NCBI GenBank assembly: GCA_018240865.1
Contig: JAFEEY010000029.1
Location: 1-35,270 of the forward strand
Direction of reading: 5' to 3'
Source: Pseudomonadota bacterium
Lineage (GTDB): Bacteria > Pseudomonadota > Alphaproteobacteria > Sphingomonadales > Sphingomonadaceae
DNA length: 35,270 bases
This document shows, piece after piece, positions 16,349 to 26,664 of the stretch (within the stretch, counting starts at the first letter, position 1; each line of letters begins with the position of its first letter). The notes under the pieces are model-generated. The model saw only the letters and a list, made by a program, of their open reading frames with translations. It was not told the origin of the DNA and made no database searches. The position numbers were made by a program, and so were the translations under genes.

Positions 16349-16768
16349 ATGCGCACCACCCAGACGCTCGACCTGAACGACGCGCGGACGATCATCGATT
16401 TGGGGATCGCGGAGGCCGAGCGGATCGGCAACCCGATGAACATCGCGGTGGTGGACGCGGGCGGCTGCCTCCTAGCGTTCGCGCGGATGGACGATGCGTG
16501 GCGCGGCAGCGTCGACATCGCGATCGGCAAGGCGTGGACGGCGCGCGCGTTCGACGTCGAGACCAAGGCGCTGGCGAACCTCGACCAGCCGGGCGCCGAC
16601 TTCTACGGCATCCATGCCTCCGACGACGGCAAGGTGATGATCTTCGCCGGGGGCGTGCCGATAAAGGAGGGCGAGACGGTGATCGGCGCGGTATGCGTGT
16701 CGGGCGGCACCGGCAAGCAAGACCAGGGCGTGGCCGAGGCGGCGGCGCAGGCGTTCGCGCGCGGCTGA
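16349..16768 (+). CDS. GlcG/HbpS-family protein
   Basis: From the ATG 16349-16351 (GGAG 8 nt upstream) the protein has 139 residues, normal for the family. MNIAVVDAGGCLLAFARMDDA, SVDIAIGKAWTARAF, FAGGVPIKEGETVIGAVCVSGG and QDQGVAEAAAQAF are typical GlcG/HbpS motifs. Some members bind haem or cobalamin; many accompany dehydrogenases and have no known role. Earlier in-frame starts lack a ribosome site. Confidence 0.9.
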   Translation: MRTTQTLDLNDARTIIDLGIAEAERIGNPMNIAVVDAGGCLLAFARMDDAWRGSVDIAIGKAWTARAFDVETKALANLDQPGADFYGIHASDDGKVMIFAGGVPIKEGETVIGAVCVSGGTGKQDQGVAEAAAQAFARG

Positions 16769-17088
16769 GCCTTGGAGCGCGGTGCCGGGCGCGGCGGTGC
16801 CCGCTTAGTCGAAGGCGGTTCAGTCGACGGCGGCGGGCGCGCCTCCCGCGCGGCGCGGGTCGCCTCCGTTTAGAGCGTTATTCGGCCATTCTGGCCCAGT
16901 TATTCAGAAAACCGCCGTGAATCGATCCCAGGGTAGCCCACGGGAAGGAACCTCTCAGGTAGCACAAGGTTCAGGAAACTGAGATCACTTGGAAGGGTGC
17001 GATGTCCTCCGCCGCTGCGATGGACCGGATCATCAGCAAGGTCTCGATTTGATGACGCGTTGAGAAGAGCTGCGAAAGGAAAGGATCC
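16769..17088. other. Gene-free stretch before the formaldehyde-dehydrogenase-like gene
   Basis: The first 90 bp are extremely GC-rich, with several short self-complementary runs that could end transcription of the GlcG-like gene. Base composition changes near 16870 to a more balanced sequence that should hold the promoter of the next gene. A long open frame on the minus strand is only the shadow of that gene. Confidence 0.4.
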
Positions 17089-18228
17089 GTGAAAGCTGTC
17101 GTGTACAACGGGCCCAAAGATGTTTCTGTCAGTACCATCGATGATCCCAAGATTGAAAAGCAGACCGATGTTATCATCCGGCTGACCACGACCAATATCT
17201 GCGGGTCGGACCTTCACATGTATGAGGGCCGTACCAGCTTCGAAAAGGGCCGGGTCTTCGGTCACGAAAACCTTGGCGAGGTCATCGAAGTTGGCGCTGC
17301 CGTAGATCGTATCAAGAAGGGCGATCGCGTGTGCATGCCGTTCAACGTCGGTTGCGGTTTCTGCGAAAATTGCGAACGCGGTTTGACGGGATTCTGCCTC
17401 ACGACCAACCCTGGAACCGCCGGCGCAGCGTACGGCTTTGCCGAGATGGGTCCGTGGCAAGGTGGTCAAGCCGAGTTGATGCGCGTTCCTTATGCGGACT
17501 TCAATTGTCTGAAGCTGCCTGAGGACGCTGAGGAGAAGGAGGATGACTATGTCATGCTCTCCGACATCTTCCCCACCGGTTGGCATGGCGTCGAACTGTC
17601 GGGTTTCCTGCCTGGCGAAAGCATTGCGATCTACGGCGCCGGTCCGGTCGGTTTGATGGCCGCGCACTCGGCCGAAATCCGCGGCGCCTCTCAGATCTTT
17701 GTCGTCGATTCTCACGATGACCGTCTGAAACTGGCCGAGGCGATGGGCGCTATTCCGATCGATATGCGCAAGGGCGATCCCGCCCAGCAGATCCTTGACG
17801 CGACTGGCGGCCTCGGGACCGACCGGGGGGTCGAGGCGGTCGGGTATCAGTGTTGCGATCGCCACGGCAAGGAGCGCAGCAATTACACGATGAACTGCCT
17901 CGTCAAAAGCACGAAGGCCACCGGCGGAATCGGCGTCGTCGGCGTGTTCATTCCGGAAGACCCGAACGCGCCCGACGATCTCCAGAAGGAAGGCAAGATG
18001 GCGTTCGACTTCGGCAACTTCTGGTTCAAGGGCCAGAAGATCGGCACCGGCCAGTGCAATGTAAAGCACTACAACCGGCGACTGATGAAGCTTATCGAGC
18101 AAGGCCGGGCCAATCCTGCCCAAATCATCTCGCACCGACTGCCGCTCGATCAGGCACCAGACGCCTACAAGCATTTCGACGAGCGCGATGCAGGCTGGAC
18201 GAAGGTCGTGCTCAAGCCGGGCACCTGA
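17089..18228 (+). CDS. Zinc alcohol dehydrogenase, glutathione-independent formaldehyde dehydrogenase type
   Basis: This 379-residue medium-chain dehydrogenase begins with GTG after AAGGAAAGGA. Probable catalytic zinc ligands are C38 (NICGSDLH), H59 with E60 (FGHENLGEV) and D159 (LSDIFPTGWHG). Structural zinc ligands are C89, C92, C95 and C103 (CGFCENCERGLTGFC). The nucleotide fold shows AIYGAGPVGLMAA. The Asp ligand and the block AYGFAEMGPWQGGQAE match the Pseudomonas-type glutathione-independent formaldehyde dehydrogenase/dismutase group. It probably oxidises formaldehyde or other aldehydes or alcohols with NAD. It is followed by a PfpI protein 31 nt downstream. Confidence 0.88.
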   Translation: MKAVVYNGPKDVSVSTIDDPKIEKQTDVIIRLTTTNICGSDLHMYEGRTSFEKGRVFGHENLGEVIEVGAAVDRIKKGDRVCMPFNVGCGFCENCERGLTGFCLTTNPGTAGAAYGFAEMGPWQGGQAELMRVPYADFNCLKLPEDAEEKEDDYVMLSDIFPTGWHGVELSGFLPGESIAIYGAGPVGLMAAHSAEIRGASQIFVVDSHDDRLKLAEAMGAIPIDMRKGDPAQQILDATGGLGTDRGVEAVGYQCCDRHGKERSNYTMNCLVKSTKATGGIGVVGVFIPEDPNAPDDLQKEGKMAFDFGNFWFKGQKIGTGQCNVKHYNRRLMKLIEQGRANPAQIISHRLPLDQAPDAYKHFDERDAGWTKVVLKPGT

Positions 18229-18259
18229 CCTTAGTCTTCGACGGAATGGGAAATAAATT

Positions 18260-18829
18260 ATGACTTTGGAAGGCAAATCGGTTGCCATTCTGATCGCACC
18301 CCGAGGGACGGAAGAACCAGAATTCTCGAAGCCCAAGCAAGCTGTCGAGGACGCTGGTGGCAAAGTGACCGTGATCAGTTTTGAACCGGGCAAGGCTCGC
18401 ACAGTCAATAGCGATCTTGACGAGGGCGCCAGCTATACTATCGACAAGACGTTTTCCGAGGTGAAAGCCGACGATTTCGACGGACTTGTTGTGCCCGGAG
18501 GGACTGTCGGTGCCGACAAGCTGCGCGGCAGCGTCGAGGCAATTGCTTTCATCCGGGCTTTCTTTAATCAGAAAAAACCTGTTGCGGCTAATTGCCATGC
18601 ACCCTGGACATTGATTGAGGCGGGCGTGCTTGAGGGTCGCACCTTGACGTCCTACTCGACGCTGAAGGTCGATATCGAGAACGCCGGCGGTGCATGGACC
18701 AGTGAGGAAGTCGTGGTCGACAACGGCCTTGTTACCAGCCGCGATCCCAATGATTTGCCCGCTTTCTGTGCCAAACTCGTTGAGGAAATCGCAGAAGGCG
18801 TAGGCGCAGCGCTCGCAGCAGGGAATTAA
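18260..18829 (+). CDS. PfpI/DJ-1 family protein (YhbO-like)
   Basis: This 189-residue cytoplasmic protein has the family phrases VAILIAPRGTEEPEF, FDGLVVPGGTVGADKLR and the nucleophile elbow AANCHAPW (C112, H113), with E18/E19 as the likely acid. The family includes proteases, deglycases and glyoxalase III-type enzymes. It is the second DJ-1 superfamily protein in the window and lies 31 nt after the formaldehyde-dehydrogenase-like gene, probably in one transcript. This again points to repair or removal of reactive carbonyls. Confidence 0.92.
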   Translation: MTLEGKSVAILIAPRGTEEPEFSKPKQAVEDAGGKVTVISFEPGKARTVNSDLDEGASYTIDKTFSEVKADDFDGLVVPGGTVGADKLRGSVEAIAFIRAFFNQKKPVAANCHAPWTLIEAGVLEGRTLTSYSTLKVDIENAGGAWTSEEVVVDNGLVTSRDPNDLPAFCAKLVEEIAEGVGAALAAGN

Positions 18830-18892
18830 GGCGGGGCGTTTCGACGAACCATGTAAGGGCCTCTCACTTGAAAAGGTCCGCACAAAGCAAAT

Positions 18893-18925
18893 GTGGCGGA
18901 TGGCCAGCGATTGGCCGTCCGCCAC
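18893..18925. terminator. Strong hairpin between convergent PfpI and UvrA2-like genes
   Basis: GTGGCGGATGGCCA (18893-18906) pairs with TGGCCGTCCGCCAC (18912-18925), with a single imperfect pair. Lying between convergent genes, it may end transcription from one or both sides. No T-run follows. Confidence 0.5.
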
Positions 18926-19084
18926 GCCGCGTATCACACGAACGCGGCGCACCTGGCGGGCACACAAACCCTAAGCCGCGTCAACCGCGGTCACACATCG
19001 CCGGTTCCCGCTTCCAGATTCGATCCGTTCCAACGTGTGGTTGAGTTGCACATGATCGAACGTGCGTTCGGCCAGATTTACGAC

Positions 19085-21745
19085 CTACAGCGCCGCCTTG
19101 AGATAGCGGGCGGTGAGACTGCCTTCCGCTTCCGCAACGACGCCAGGGACGCCGCTGGCAACGATACGGCCTCCATCTTCCCCGGCCCCCGGTCCCAGGT
19201 CGATGATCCAGTCGACCTGTGTGATGGCGCGCATGTCATGTTCGACGACTACGACGGTATTGCCGGCGTCTACGAGGCCCTGCAGGTGTTGCATCAGCCG
19301 ATCGCCATCGGAGGGGTGAAGCCCCGAAGTTGGCTCGTCGAGGATGTAGATCGTGTTGCCGCGTTGAGCGCGTTGCAGTTCAGTCGCCAGCTTGATGCGC
19401 TGCGCCTCCCCGCCAGACAGCTCGGTCGCCGGCTGACCGAGCCTCAGATAGCCAAGACCGATCTCCCGCAACACGTCGAGCGAGCGCATCACAGATGCCT
19501 CGCCAGCGAAGAAATCGCACGCATCGTCGACAGTCAGTTCGAGCACCTGGGCGATATTGCGCCCGTTCCATTCGACTTCGAGCGTTTGCGGGTTGTAGCG
19601 AGAGCCATGACAGGTCGAGCACGGGGCAAAAACGCTCGGCAGGAACAGCAGCTCCACCATGACGTATCCCTCGCCCTCGCACACAGGGCACCGGCCTTGC
19701 GCGACGTTGAACGAGAACCTTCCCGGGCTGTAATGCCGCCGGCGGGCGAGCGGCGTATCAGCGAAGATCCGTCGCACATGGTCGAACATGCCGCTGTAGG
19801 TGGATAGGTTCGAGCGCGGCGTGCGGCCGATCGGTTTCTGATCGACCCGCACCAGCCTGCGAACATGCTCCATGCCTGCGACAATGCGTCCTTCAGTGTC
19901 GTTCTGCGCAACATCGAGCAGCGGATCGATATCCTCCTCCTCGGCCGCGGGGGAGCCGCCGAGGTGTTCCGTGACGAGCTCGGGCAGCGCCTGACTGACA
20001 AGACTGGATTTGCCCGATCCCGAAACGCCGGTGACAGCGGTGAAGCAGCCGATGGGAAACTCGACGTCAAGACCATGGAGATTGTTCCGCCTGATCCCTT
20101 CCAGGCGTAGCCATGCCTTGGGATCGCGCGGTGTGCGCTCACTGCGGAGCGGCTCTGCGAACAGGTAGCGGCGGGTGATCGAAGTCTCGACGTCGGCAAG
20201 CCCCTCTATCGGCCCGCTGTAGAGGACTTCACCGCCCTTTTCTCCGGCTCCTGGCCCGACATCGACGAGCCATTCCGCGCGGCGGATCACGTCGAGATCA
20301 TGTTCGACGACGAACAGGGAGTTGCCCGCCGCCTTGAGACGCTCGAGGATGGTGAGCAAGGCTTCGCCATCTGCCGGGTGCAACCCTGCCGAAGGCTCGT
20401 CAAGCACATAGACCACGCCGAAAAGCTGTGACGACAATTGCGTGGCAAGCCGCAAGCGCTGCAGCTCTCCGGAGGAGAGCGTCGGCGTGCTGCGGTCGAG
20501 CGAAATGTAGCCAAGGCCAAGATCGATCAGCGGCTCTAGCCGCTCGATCAATTCGCAGGCAAGGCGTTGGGCGGCGATCCGCTTCTCGTCGGAGAGATTG
20601 GGCGTGCGGCGTACGTCGGGCGCGCTCTTGTGCGCAGAGCCGCCCGCGGCAACCCGTTGTTCGACCGCTGCATCGCGGGCCGCTTTTTCCAGAACATGGC
20701 CCTTTGAGGGGGCGGAGACTGCCCCATATTCGCCATGCGCGACGGGGATCAGCAAGTCCTTCAGCTTGAGCACCGTCAGGTCGCCGAACTCGGCAATGTC
20801 GAGGCCGGCGAATTTGACCGACAGGGCTTCGCGCTTCAGGCGCTTGCCGTTGCAGGTCGGGCAATCGCGGCCGATGATATATTGCGAGACGCGCTTCTTC
20901 ATCAGCGCGCTTTTAGTGTTGGCGAAGGTTTCCAGCACATAGCGGCGCGCGCCGGTGAAGGTGCCCTGGTAGCTCGGCTCCATGCGGCGCTTGAGCGCCG
21001 TCCGGGTCTGTTCGGGCGTCAGGCCCGCATAGACCGGCACCGTCGGCGCCTCTTCAGTGAAGAGGATCCAGTCGCGATCCTTTTTCGGCAGGTCGCGCCA
21101 CGGCGTATCGACGTCATAGCCGAGCGAAACGAGGATATCGCGCAGGTTCTGGCCATGCCAGGCGGCCGGCCAGGCGGCGATCGCTCGATCGCGAATGGTG
21201 AGGCTGTCGTCAGGAACCATCGTCTCTTCGGTCGCGTCATATACGCGCCCGATGCCGTGACAGGTCGGACAGGCCCCCGCCACCGTGTTGGGGGAGAAAT
21301 CCTCCGCATAGAGCATGGGTTGATGGCGCGGATATTCGCCGACGCGCGAATAGAGCATCCGAACCAGGCTGGAGAGAGTCGTCACGCTGCCGACCGAGGA
21401 TCGTGCGTTGGCCGAGCCGCGCTGCTGCTGCAACGCGACCGCAGGCGGCAAACCGTCGATCGCGTCGACCTCCGGCACGCCGGCCTGGTCGATCAGGCGA
21501 CGGGCATAGGGCGCAACCGATTCCAGATAACGCCGCTGGGCTTCGGCATAAAGGGTGCCGAACGCGAGCGATGACTTGCCCGAGCCCGATATGCCGGTGA
21601 ACACCACGAAGGCGTCGCGCGGTACATCGACGTCAATATTTTTGAGGTTATTCTGGCGCGCGCCGCGAACCTGCACGCAAGCGGGCGGCCCCCTATGCCC
21701 ATGATCGGTGGCCGGTGTGGTCGCGTGAATATCCTTGCTCTTCAA
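19085..21745 (-). CDS. UvrA2-like (class II UvrA) ABC ATPase
   Basis: The protein has 886 residues with two ABC ATPase halves: Walker A GISGSGKS at 51-58 and GVSGSGKS near 575, signatures [15 protein letters not shown] and [15 protein letters not shown], and two Walker B LDEP motifs. Cys pairs of zinc fingers are present ([31 protein letters not shown]). After [13 protein letters not shown] the sequence passes directly to the first zinc finger, so the UvrB-binding and insertion domains of true UvrA are missing. This defines the UvrA2 type, linked to tolerance of DNA-damaging or DNA-binding compounds. The start is a TTG (21743-21745) with AGGAAG upstream. No uvrB or uvrC lies nearby. Confidence 0.92.
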   Translation of the reverse strand: MKSKDIHATTPATDHGHRGPPACVQVRGARQNNLKNIDVDVPRDAFVVFTGISGSGKSSLAFGTLYAEAQRRYLESVAPYARRLIDQAGVPEVDAIDGLPPAVALQQQRGSANARSSVGSVTTLSSLVRMLYSRVGEYPRHQPMLYAEDFSPNTVAGACPTCHGIGRVYDATEETMVPDDSLTIRDRAIAAWPAAWHGQNLRDILVSLGYDVDTPWRDLPKKDRDWILFTEEAPTVPVYAGLTPEQTRTALKRRMEPSYQGTFTGARRYVLETFANTKSALMKKRVSQYIIGRDCPTCNGKRLKREALSVKFAGLDIAEFGDLTVLKLKDLLIPVAHGEYGAVSAPSKGHVLEKAARDAAVEQRVAAGGSAHKSAPDVRRTPNLSDEKRIAAQRLACELIERLEPLIDLGLGYISLDRSTPTLSSGELQRLRLATQLSSQLFGVVYVLDEPSAGLHPADGEALLTILERLKAAGNSLFVVEHDLDVIRRAEWLVDVGPGAGEKGGEVLYSGPIEGLADVETSITRRYLFAEPLRSERTPRDPKAWLRLEGIRRNNLHGLDVEFPIGCFTAVTGVSGSGKSSLVSQALPELVTEHLGGSPAAEEEDIDPLLDVAQNDTEGRIVAGMEHVRRLVRVDQKPIGRTPRSNLSTYSGMFDHVRRIFADTPLARRRHYSPGRFSFNVAQGRCPVCEGEGYVMVELLFLPSVFAPCSTCHGSRYNPQTLEVEWNGRNIAQVLELTVDDACDFFAGEASVMRSLDVLREIGLGYLRLGQPATELSGGEAQRIKLATELQRAQRGNTIYILDEPTSGLHPSDGDRLMQHLQGLVDAGNTVVVVEHDMRAITQVDWIIDLGPGAGEDGGRIVASGVPGVVAEAEGSLTARYLKAAL

Positions 21746-22136
21746 TTCAGTCTTCCTGCCCTATACGCCCGTGCGGCCCGTGGTTCATCACAGTCGGGTA
21801 ACAGATGAATGCATTTCCGAATCAATACATCCAACGGCCAGGCTGGCCCGATATTCGGCACCTTCGAAATATTTTTCCAGCATTAGACAAAGGTAACGAC
21901 AAAACCATTTTTCCCGTGGGGTCGCGCGACGAGGCCACACACTCCGCTGGTAAGCGCCCGGGCCAGGCGGCCCTGGTTTGTGCCGCTGTCGGCATGTAAC
22001 GACCGCACTTCGGCGCTTTTTACCGCATCGCGACGCGTTGCCCATTTGCCAGAGCGCGCGTCATCATGGCCGGGGTCGGGCCATGATGACGGCCGAGTTG
22101 TCGATCCGAGCGCCTCGGCCGCTTCGGATCGGCGGG
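21746..22136. other. Gene-free stretch with hairpins between UvrA2-like and frmA genes
   Basis: Both neighbours are transcribed leftward, so this region holds the promoter of the UvrA2-like gene and the end of frmA. The part 21800-21910 is more AT-rich. Two strong hairpins lie close to the frmA stop. No open frame with coding character is seen. Confidence 0.5.
22060..22090 (-). terminator. Perfect 12-bp hairpin downstream of frmA
   Basis: GTCATCATGGCC (22060-22071) pairs perfectly with GGCCATGATGAC (22079-22090) around a 7-nt loop, 47 bp past the frmA stop. A second hairpin (GATCCGA/TCGGATC, 22103-22130) lies between it and the gene. No T-run is present; a Rho-dependent or processing role is possible. 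Confidence 0.45.
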
Positions 22137-23297
<1,161 letters not shown>

Positions 23298-23346
23298 TCA
23301 GCGCAAATTCGTGGGGGAGCGATCGCTCACTCCCCCGGTATGCCGG

Positions 23347-24336
23347 TCAGACCGTAACGACGACCTTGCCGATCTGGTCGTTCGATTCGAGGAAGCGGTG
23401 AGCGTCCTGGATGGCGTCGAGCGGGAAAGTGCGCGCGATCCGCGGCTTGAGCGCGCCCGATTCCAGACCCGCCACGATGAACGCCTTGGCGCGATCGAGG
23501 GCGGCATCGTCCGAGACGATCTCGCTGTAGAGATACCCCTTGAGCGTGAGGCTCTTGCCCAGCACGGAGAACAACGGGAACGGCGTCGGTTCGCCGCTGA
23601 GCGCGCCATATTCGAGCAGGATGCCGCCGCGTGCCATGCTCTCGGTCAGCGGCTCGAACGACGGGCCTCCGACCGGATCGAGCACCACGCGCGCACCCTG
23701 ACCATCGGTTATCTCCATCACCCTCGCTACCAGGTCCTCTTCCCCGGTCGCGACGACATGATGCGCACCGGCATCGATCAGGGCCTGGCGCTTGGCGCCG
23801 GTACGCGTCGTCGCGATTACCGTCGCGCCGACCATCCGCGCAATCTGGAAGGCCGCAAGGCCGACGCTGCTGGAGGCAGCTGTGACGATGACGAAATCGC
23901 CCTCGCCGAGTTTCGCCTGCTCCACCAGTGCACCCCAGGCGGTGACATACTGCATCCACACGGCCGCCGCTTCCTCGAACGACAGCGCCGCCGGATGCTT
24001 GACGACGAGGCGGGCGGGCACGTTGGCGACCTCGCCATAGGTGCCCCAACGCGCGATATCGAGCGGGGGGATGACGCTGACGGCTTCGCCTTCCGCAAAC
24101 CCGGTAACGTCGGCGCCGACCGTAACGACAGTGCCGGCAGCCTCATAGCCAAGGCGGCTCGGGAACTCGGCTTCCTGAAGGTAGGCATGGTTGCGGAACA
24201 TCACCTCGGCGCGGTTTATGCCTATCGCCTTCACCGCGATCTGCACTTCGTCGGCCGCGGGAGCGGGGACTGCCACATCTTCAATCCTGAGGACGCTGGC
24301 GTCGCCATATTCGTGGATACGGACGATGCGGCTCAT
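23347..24336 (-). CDS. Zinc-free medium-chain oxidoreductase (quinone oxidoreductase-like)
   Basis: This 329-residue protein has the GroES-like N-terminal half and the Rossmann half (VIVTAASSSVGLAAFQIA) of quinone oxidoreductases. The zinc ligands of alcohol dehydrogenases are replaced (N41 in INRAE, Y in LGYEAAG), so it should be a zinc-free NADPH-dependent enone or quinone reductase. AAGGAG precedes the ATG. It is divergent from a TetR regulator across 96 bp, so it is the likely target of that regulator. FrmA lies downstream in the same direction and may share the transcript. Confidence 0.9.
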   Translation of the reverse strand: MSRIVRIHEYGDASVLRIEDVAVPAPAADEVQIAVKAIGINRAEVMFRNHAYLQEAEFPSRLGYEAAGTVVTVGADVTGFAEGEAVSVIPPLDIARWGTYGEVANVPARLVVKHPAALSFEEAAAVWMQYVTAWGALVEQAKLGEGDFVIVTAASSSVGLAAFQIARMVGATVIATTRTGAKRQALIDAGAHHVVATGEEDLVARVMEITDGQGARVVLDPVGGPSFEPLTESMARGGILLEYGALSGEPTPFPLFSVLGKSLTLKGYLYSEIVSDDAALDRAKAFIVAGLESGALKPRIARTFPLDAIQDAHRFLESNDQIGKVVVTV

Positions 24337-24357
24337 TGGAGTCTCCTTGATTATTTA

Positions 24358-24418
24358 ATGTTCGTTCTGTAAGGGAGCGGACCACCCGTTTCAAGATATT
24401 ATTTATCGATCGTTCCAT
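24358..24418. promoter_or_regulatory. Divergent promoter region with paired TCGTTC sites, possible TetR operator
   Basis: Between the divergent oxidoreductase and TetR genes, ATGTTCGTTCTGT (24358-24370) and GATCGTTCCAT (24408-24418) share the core TCGTTC, 50 bp apart, in an otherwise AT-rich gap. Many TetR regulators repress a divergent reductase from such sites. The match is short, so this is tentative. Confidence 0.35.
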
Positions 24419-24432
24419 ATCGTGCATCAGAG

Positions 24433-25053
24433 ATGACAGAGACGAAAGCCCGTCGCCGCGCAGGTCGCCCTCGTGTGTTCGACACTGACGCTGCGCTCGA
24501 CAAGGCGGTGCGGCTGTTCTGGCAGCGCGGCTACGAGGCGACATCGATGGCCGATCTGGTGGCGGAGACTGGCGTCGCCGCCGCCAGTCTCTATGCAGCG
24601 TTTGACAACAAGGCGGGGCTGTTTGCGGCGGTGATCGAACGTTACGCCGCGACGTTCAGCGTCCACCTCTATGCACCCATCAACGATCCGGCGTTGTCCA
24701 CCTACGAAGCCGTCAAAGGCCTGCTGGAACGAGCGGCGTCATCATTCTCGGAACCTGGAACGCCGGCCGGCTGCTTCATGTATTCGGCAGCGGCAGCCGT
24801 TTCGCCGGCGTCCGCCGCCATCGAATGCCTGCTGCGCGACAAGCGGATCGCGGCGGAGGCCCTCCTGATCGAGCGTCTGCAACGCGGCGCCGCGCAGGGC
24901 GAGCTTGCGGCCAACACCGATCCGGCCGTGCTAGGCAAATTCATCAATACGGTCATGGAAGGCATGTCCGTTCAGGCGCGCGACGGCGCTACGATCAACG
25001 AACTGCTCTCCATCGCCAAAATGGCGCTCGATCGATGGCCGGCCGCGATATGA
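24433..25053 (+). CDS. TetR-family transcriptional regulator
   Basis: This 206-residue regulator has an N-terminal helix-turn-helix (DLVAETGVAAASLYAAFDNKAGLF, about 42-65) preceded by RRAGRPRVFDTDAALDKAVRLFWQRGYEATS, typical of the AcrR/YcdC-like branch. The C-terminal ligand domain contains SFSEPGTPAGCFMYSAA, a block common in regulators of divergent oxidoreductases. It probably represses the oxidoreductase to its left and perhaps the aldo/keto reductase to its right, with an electrophile as inducer (inference). Confidence 0.92.
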   Translation: MTETKARRRAGRPRVFDTDAALDKAVRLFWQRGYEATSMADLVAETGVAAASLYAAFDNKAGLFAAVIERYAATFSVHLYAPINDPALSTYEAVKGLLERAASSFSEPGTPAGCFMYSAAAAVSPASAAIECLLRDKRIAAEALLIERLQRGAAQGELAANTDPAVLGKFINTVMEGMSVQARDGATINELLSIAKMALDRWPAAI

Positions 25054-25126
25054 TCGTTTCATGGTGGTCATCTGCCAATCTGCCCCCCGACCGAACAGTC
25101 GAACTCATCTCATAGGACGAAAGCAC

Positions 25127-25957
25127 ATGAAACACGTGACATTGCCCGGCGGGGAAGTGGTTCCTTCACTGGGTCAAGGCACCTGGAAGATGGGCGAACG
25201 TGCCGAGCGCCGATCCGATGAGATCGCCACGCTACGCGCCGGTGTCGAACTGGGCGTGACGCTCATCGATACCGCCGAAATGTACGGCGATGGTGCGGCG
25301 GAAACGCTGATATCCGAGGCGCTGGGCAGCGTTCGCGACCAGTTGTTCCTCGTCAGCAAGGCATATCCGCAGAACGCATCGCGCTCCCGCCTTGCCGATG
25401 CATGCGAGGCGAGCCTGAAGCGGCTCGGCACCGACCGGCTGGACCTCTACCTGCTCCATTGGCGGGGATCGGTGCCGCTCGCTGAGACTGTGGAGGCATT
25501 GGAGGCGCTCAAATCAGCGGGGAAAATCAGGCATTGGGGTGTCAGCAATCTCGATACCGACGATATGGACGAGCTTATCGCTGCCGTCGGGGATGGCTGC
25601 GTGACCGATCAGATCCTCTACAATCTGGTCCGGCGAGGCCCCGAATTGGACCTGCTGCCGTGGCTCGCCGAGCATAACATACCGGTTATGGCGTATAGTC
25701 CCGTCGAGCAGGGACGACTTTCAAGCCATCCCGCACTCGAGAAGATCGCAGCCGAGGTCGGTGCAACCCCTGCCCAAGTGGCACTCTCCTGGACGTTGCG
25801 GCACGATGGCGTCATCGCCATCCCGAAAGCGAGTTCGATTGCACATGTGCGGGAGAACCGCGCGGCCGCAGATATCGTGCTCTCCGACGCCGACATTGCG
25901 ACACTCGATGCGGAATTTCCCAGGCCACGCGACCGCCGTCCACTCGAGATGCTTTAG
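25127..25957 (+). CDS. Aldo/keto reductase
   Basis: From the ATG 25127-25129 (AGGA 10 nt upstream) the protein has 276 residues. The AKR signature is complete: D48 and Y53 in LIDTAEMYGDGAAE, a Lys in VSKAYP, and His in LYLLHWRG, with the C-terminal AIPKAS cofactor block. It would reduce aldehydes or ketones, including methylglyoxal, with NADPH. It follows the TetR gene in the same direction and so belongs to the same carbonyl-response set. Confidence 0.93.
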   Translation: MKHVTLPGGEVVPSLGQGTWKMGERAERRSDEIATLRAGVELGVTLIDTAEMYGDGAAETLISEALGSVRDQLFLVSKAYPQNASRSRLADACEASLKRLGTDRLDLYLLHWRGSVPLAETVEALEALKSAGKIRHWGVSNLDTDDMDELIAAVGDGCVTDQILYNLVRRGPELDLLPWLAEHNIPVMAYSPVEQGRLSSHPALEKIAAEVGATPAQVALSWTLRHDGVIAIPKASSIAHVRENRAAADIVLSDADIATLDAEFPRPRDRRPLEML

Positions 25958-26479
25958 CGTCAGATGACGATATTATCGCTCGAAGGAACAGAACGCAAAC
26001 CGGATCGGCGGTAGGCGCTCAGCGGTGCGGTGATCGGACCAGTGTCGACACCGCTATCGAGCGGGTGCTGCGCGACTGACGGTTCGAGCACCAGGCCTAT
26101 CGCGCCCCTGGCCCCAATCTGCTCTTAGCCTCCACGAATAACCGTCTGACCGTTCTTACCGTCTATGGGGCGTATCCGAGCTGGCAGGGCATCCAGCCAA
26201 GGGCGTCATTCTTGTCCATCGGGCGCTCGGGCGGCCTAGCTGTCAGCACGACACCGCGCTGCCTGAGTTTCCGAGCTGCCATCCCAGCGTGCGCCGCTGG
26301 CGGGAAGGTGAGCCGATTACTCGCTCAAGCTCAGTTCGACAGAGCGCAGGCCATGAACCGTTCACTGCACTGCAGCGCCGAATTAGCGCTCTGCTACCTA
26401 GAGAGCTGCTTAGCAAAAAAAATGCTCTCAATAGCCCGATCTCGCAAGCTCAGTATCTGATTTACGAAAAAGGGAAATG
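25958..26479. other. Gene-free stretch up to the tRNA-Lys fragment
   Basis: No open frame here has a convincing start or coding character. It lies between a normal metabolic gene and the putative att site and reads like decayed DNA. GAGAGC and GCTCTC (about 26400-26430) form a short stem around an A-rich loop close to the att fragment. Nothing else is identified. Confidence 0.4.
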
Positions 26480-26524
26480 TGGTGGACGCACTAGGGCTCG
26501 AACCTAGGACCCGCTGATTAAGAG
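26480..26524 (-). other. 3' fragment of tRNA-Lys(CTT): putative att site
   Basis: Read on the minus strand, 45 nt match the 3' half of a lysine tRNA: anticodon loop CTCTTAA, then the 3' strand of the anticodon stem (TCAG), variable loop, the complete T arm (CCTAG-GTTCGAG-CCCTAG), the acceptor 3' strand TGCGTCC and encoded ACCA. The sequence before the anticodon loop does not pair, and no matching 5' acceptor strand (GGACGCA) is present, so it is not a working tRNA. Such fragments mark an end of elements integrated into tRNA genes, and an integrase gene starts 140 bp away. Confidence 0.8.
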
Positions 26525-26664
26525 CGGAGCTTTGTGCCCTTTTCGTTCCTTTCCAATACTACGCCAAACTACGCTCAAGGGCTTGAAACGGTTGGAATAA
26601 ATCCGCCGTGGATTACCCTTCGCTACGCCAGCGTAATCCCGACATCTGATTACGTGGCGATTAC

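Noticed and set aside
16900..18408. 502-residue leftward open frame
   Set aside because: It is the shadow of the zinc dehydrogenase, whose zinc ligands and nucleotide motif are on the rightward strand.
26480..26560. Functional tRNA-Lys gene
   Set aside because: The 5' strand of the anticodon stem, the D arm and the 5' acceptor strand are absent; only the 3' part is present.
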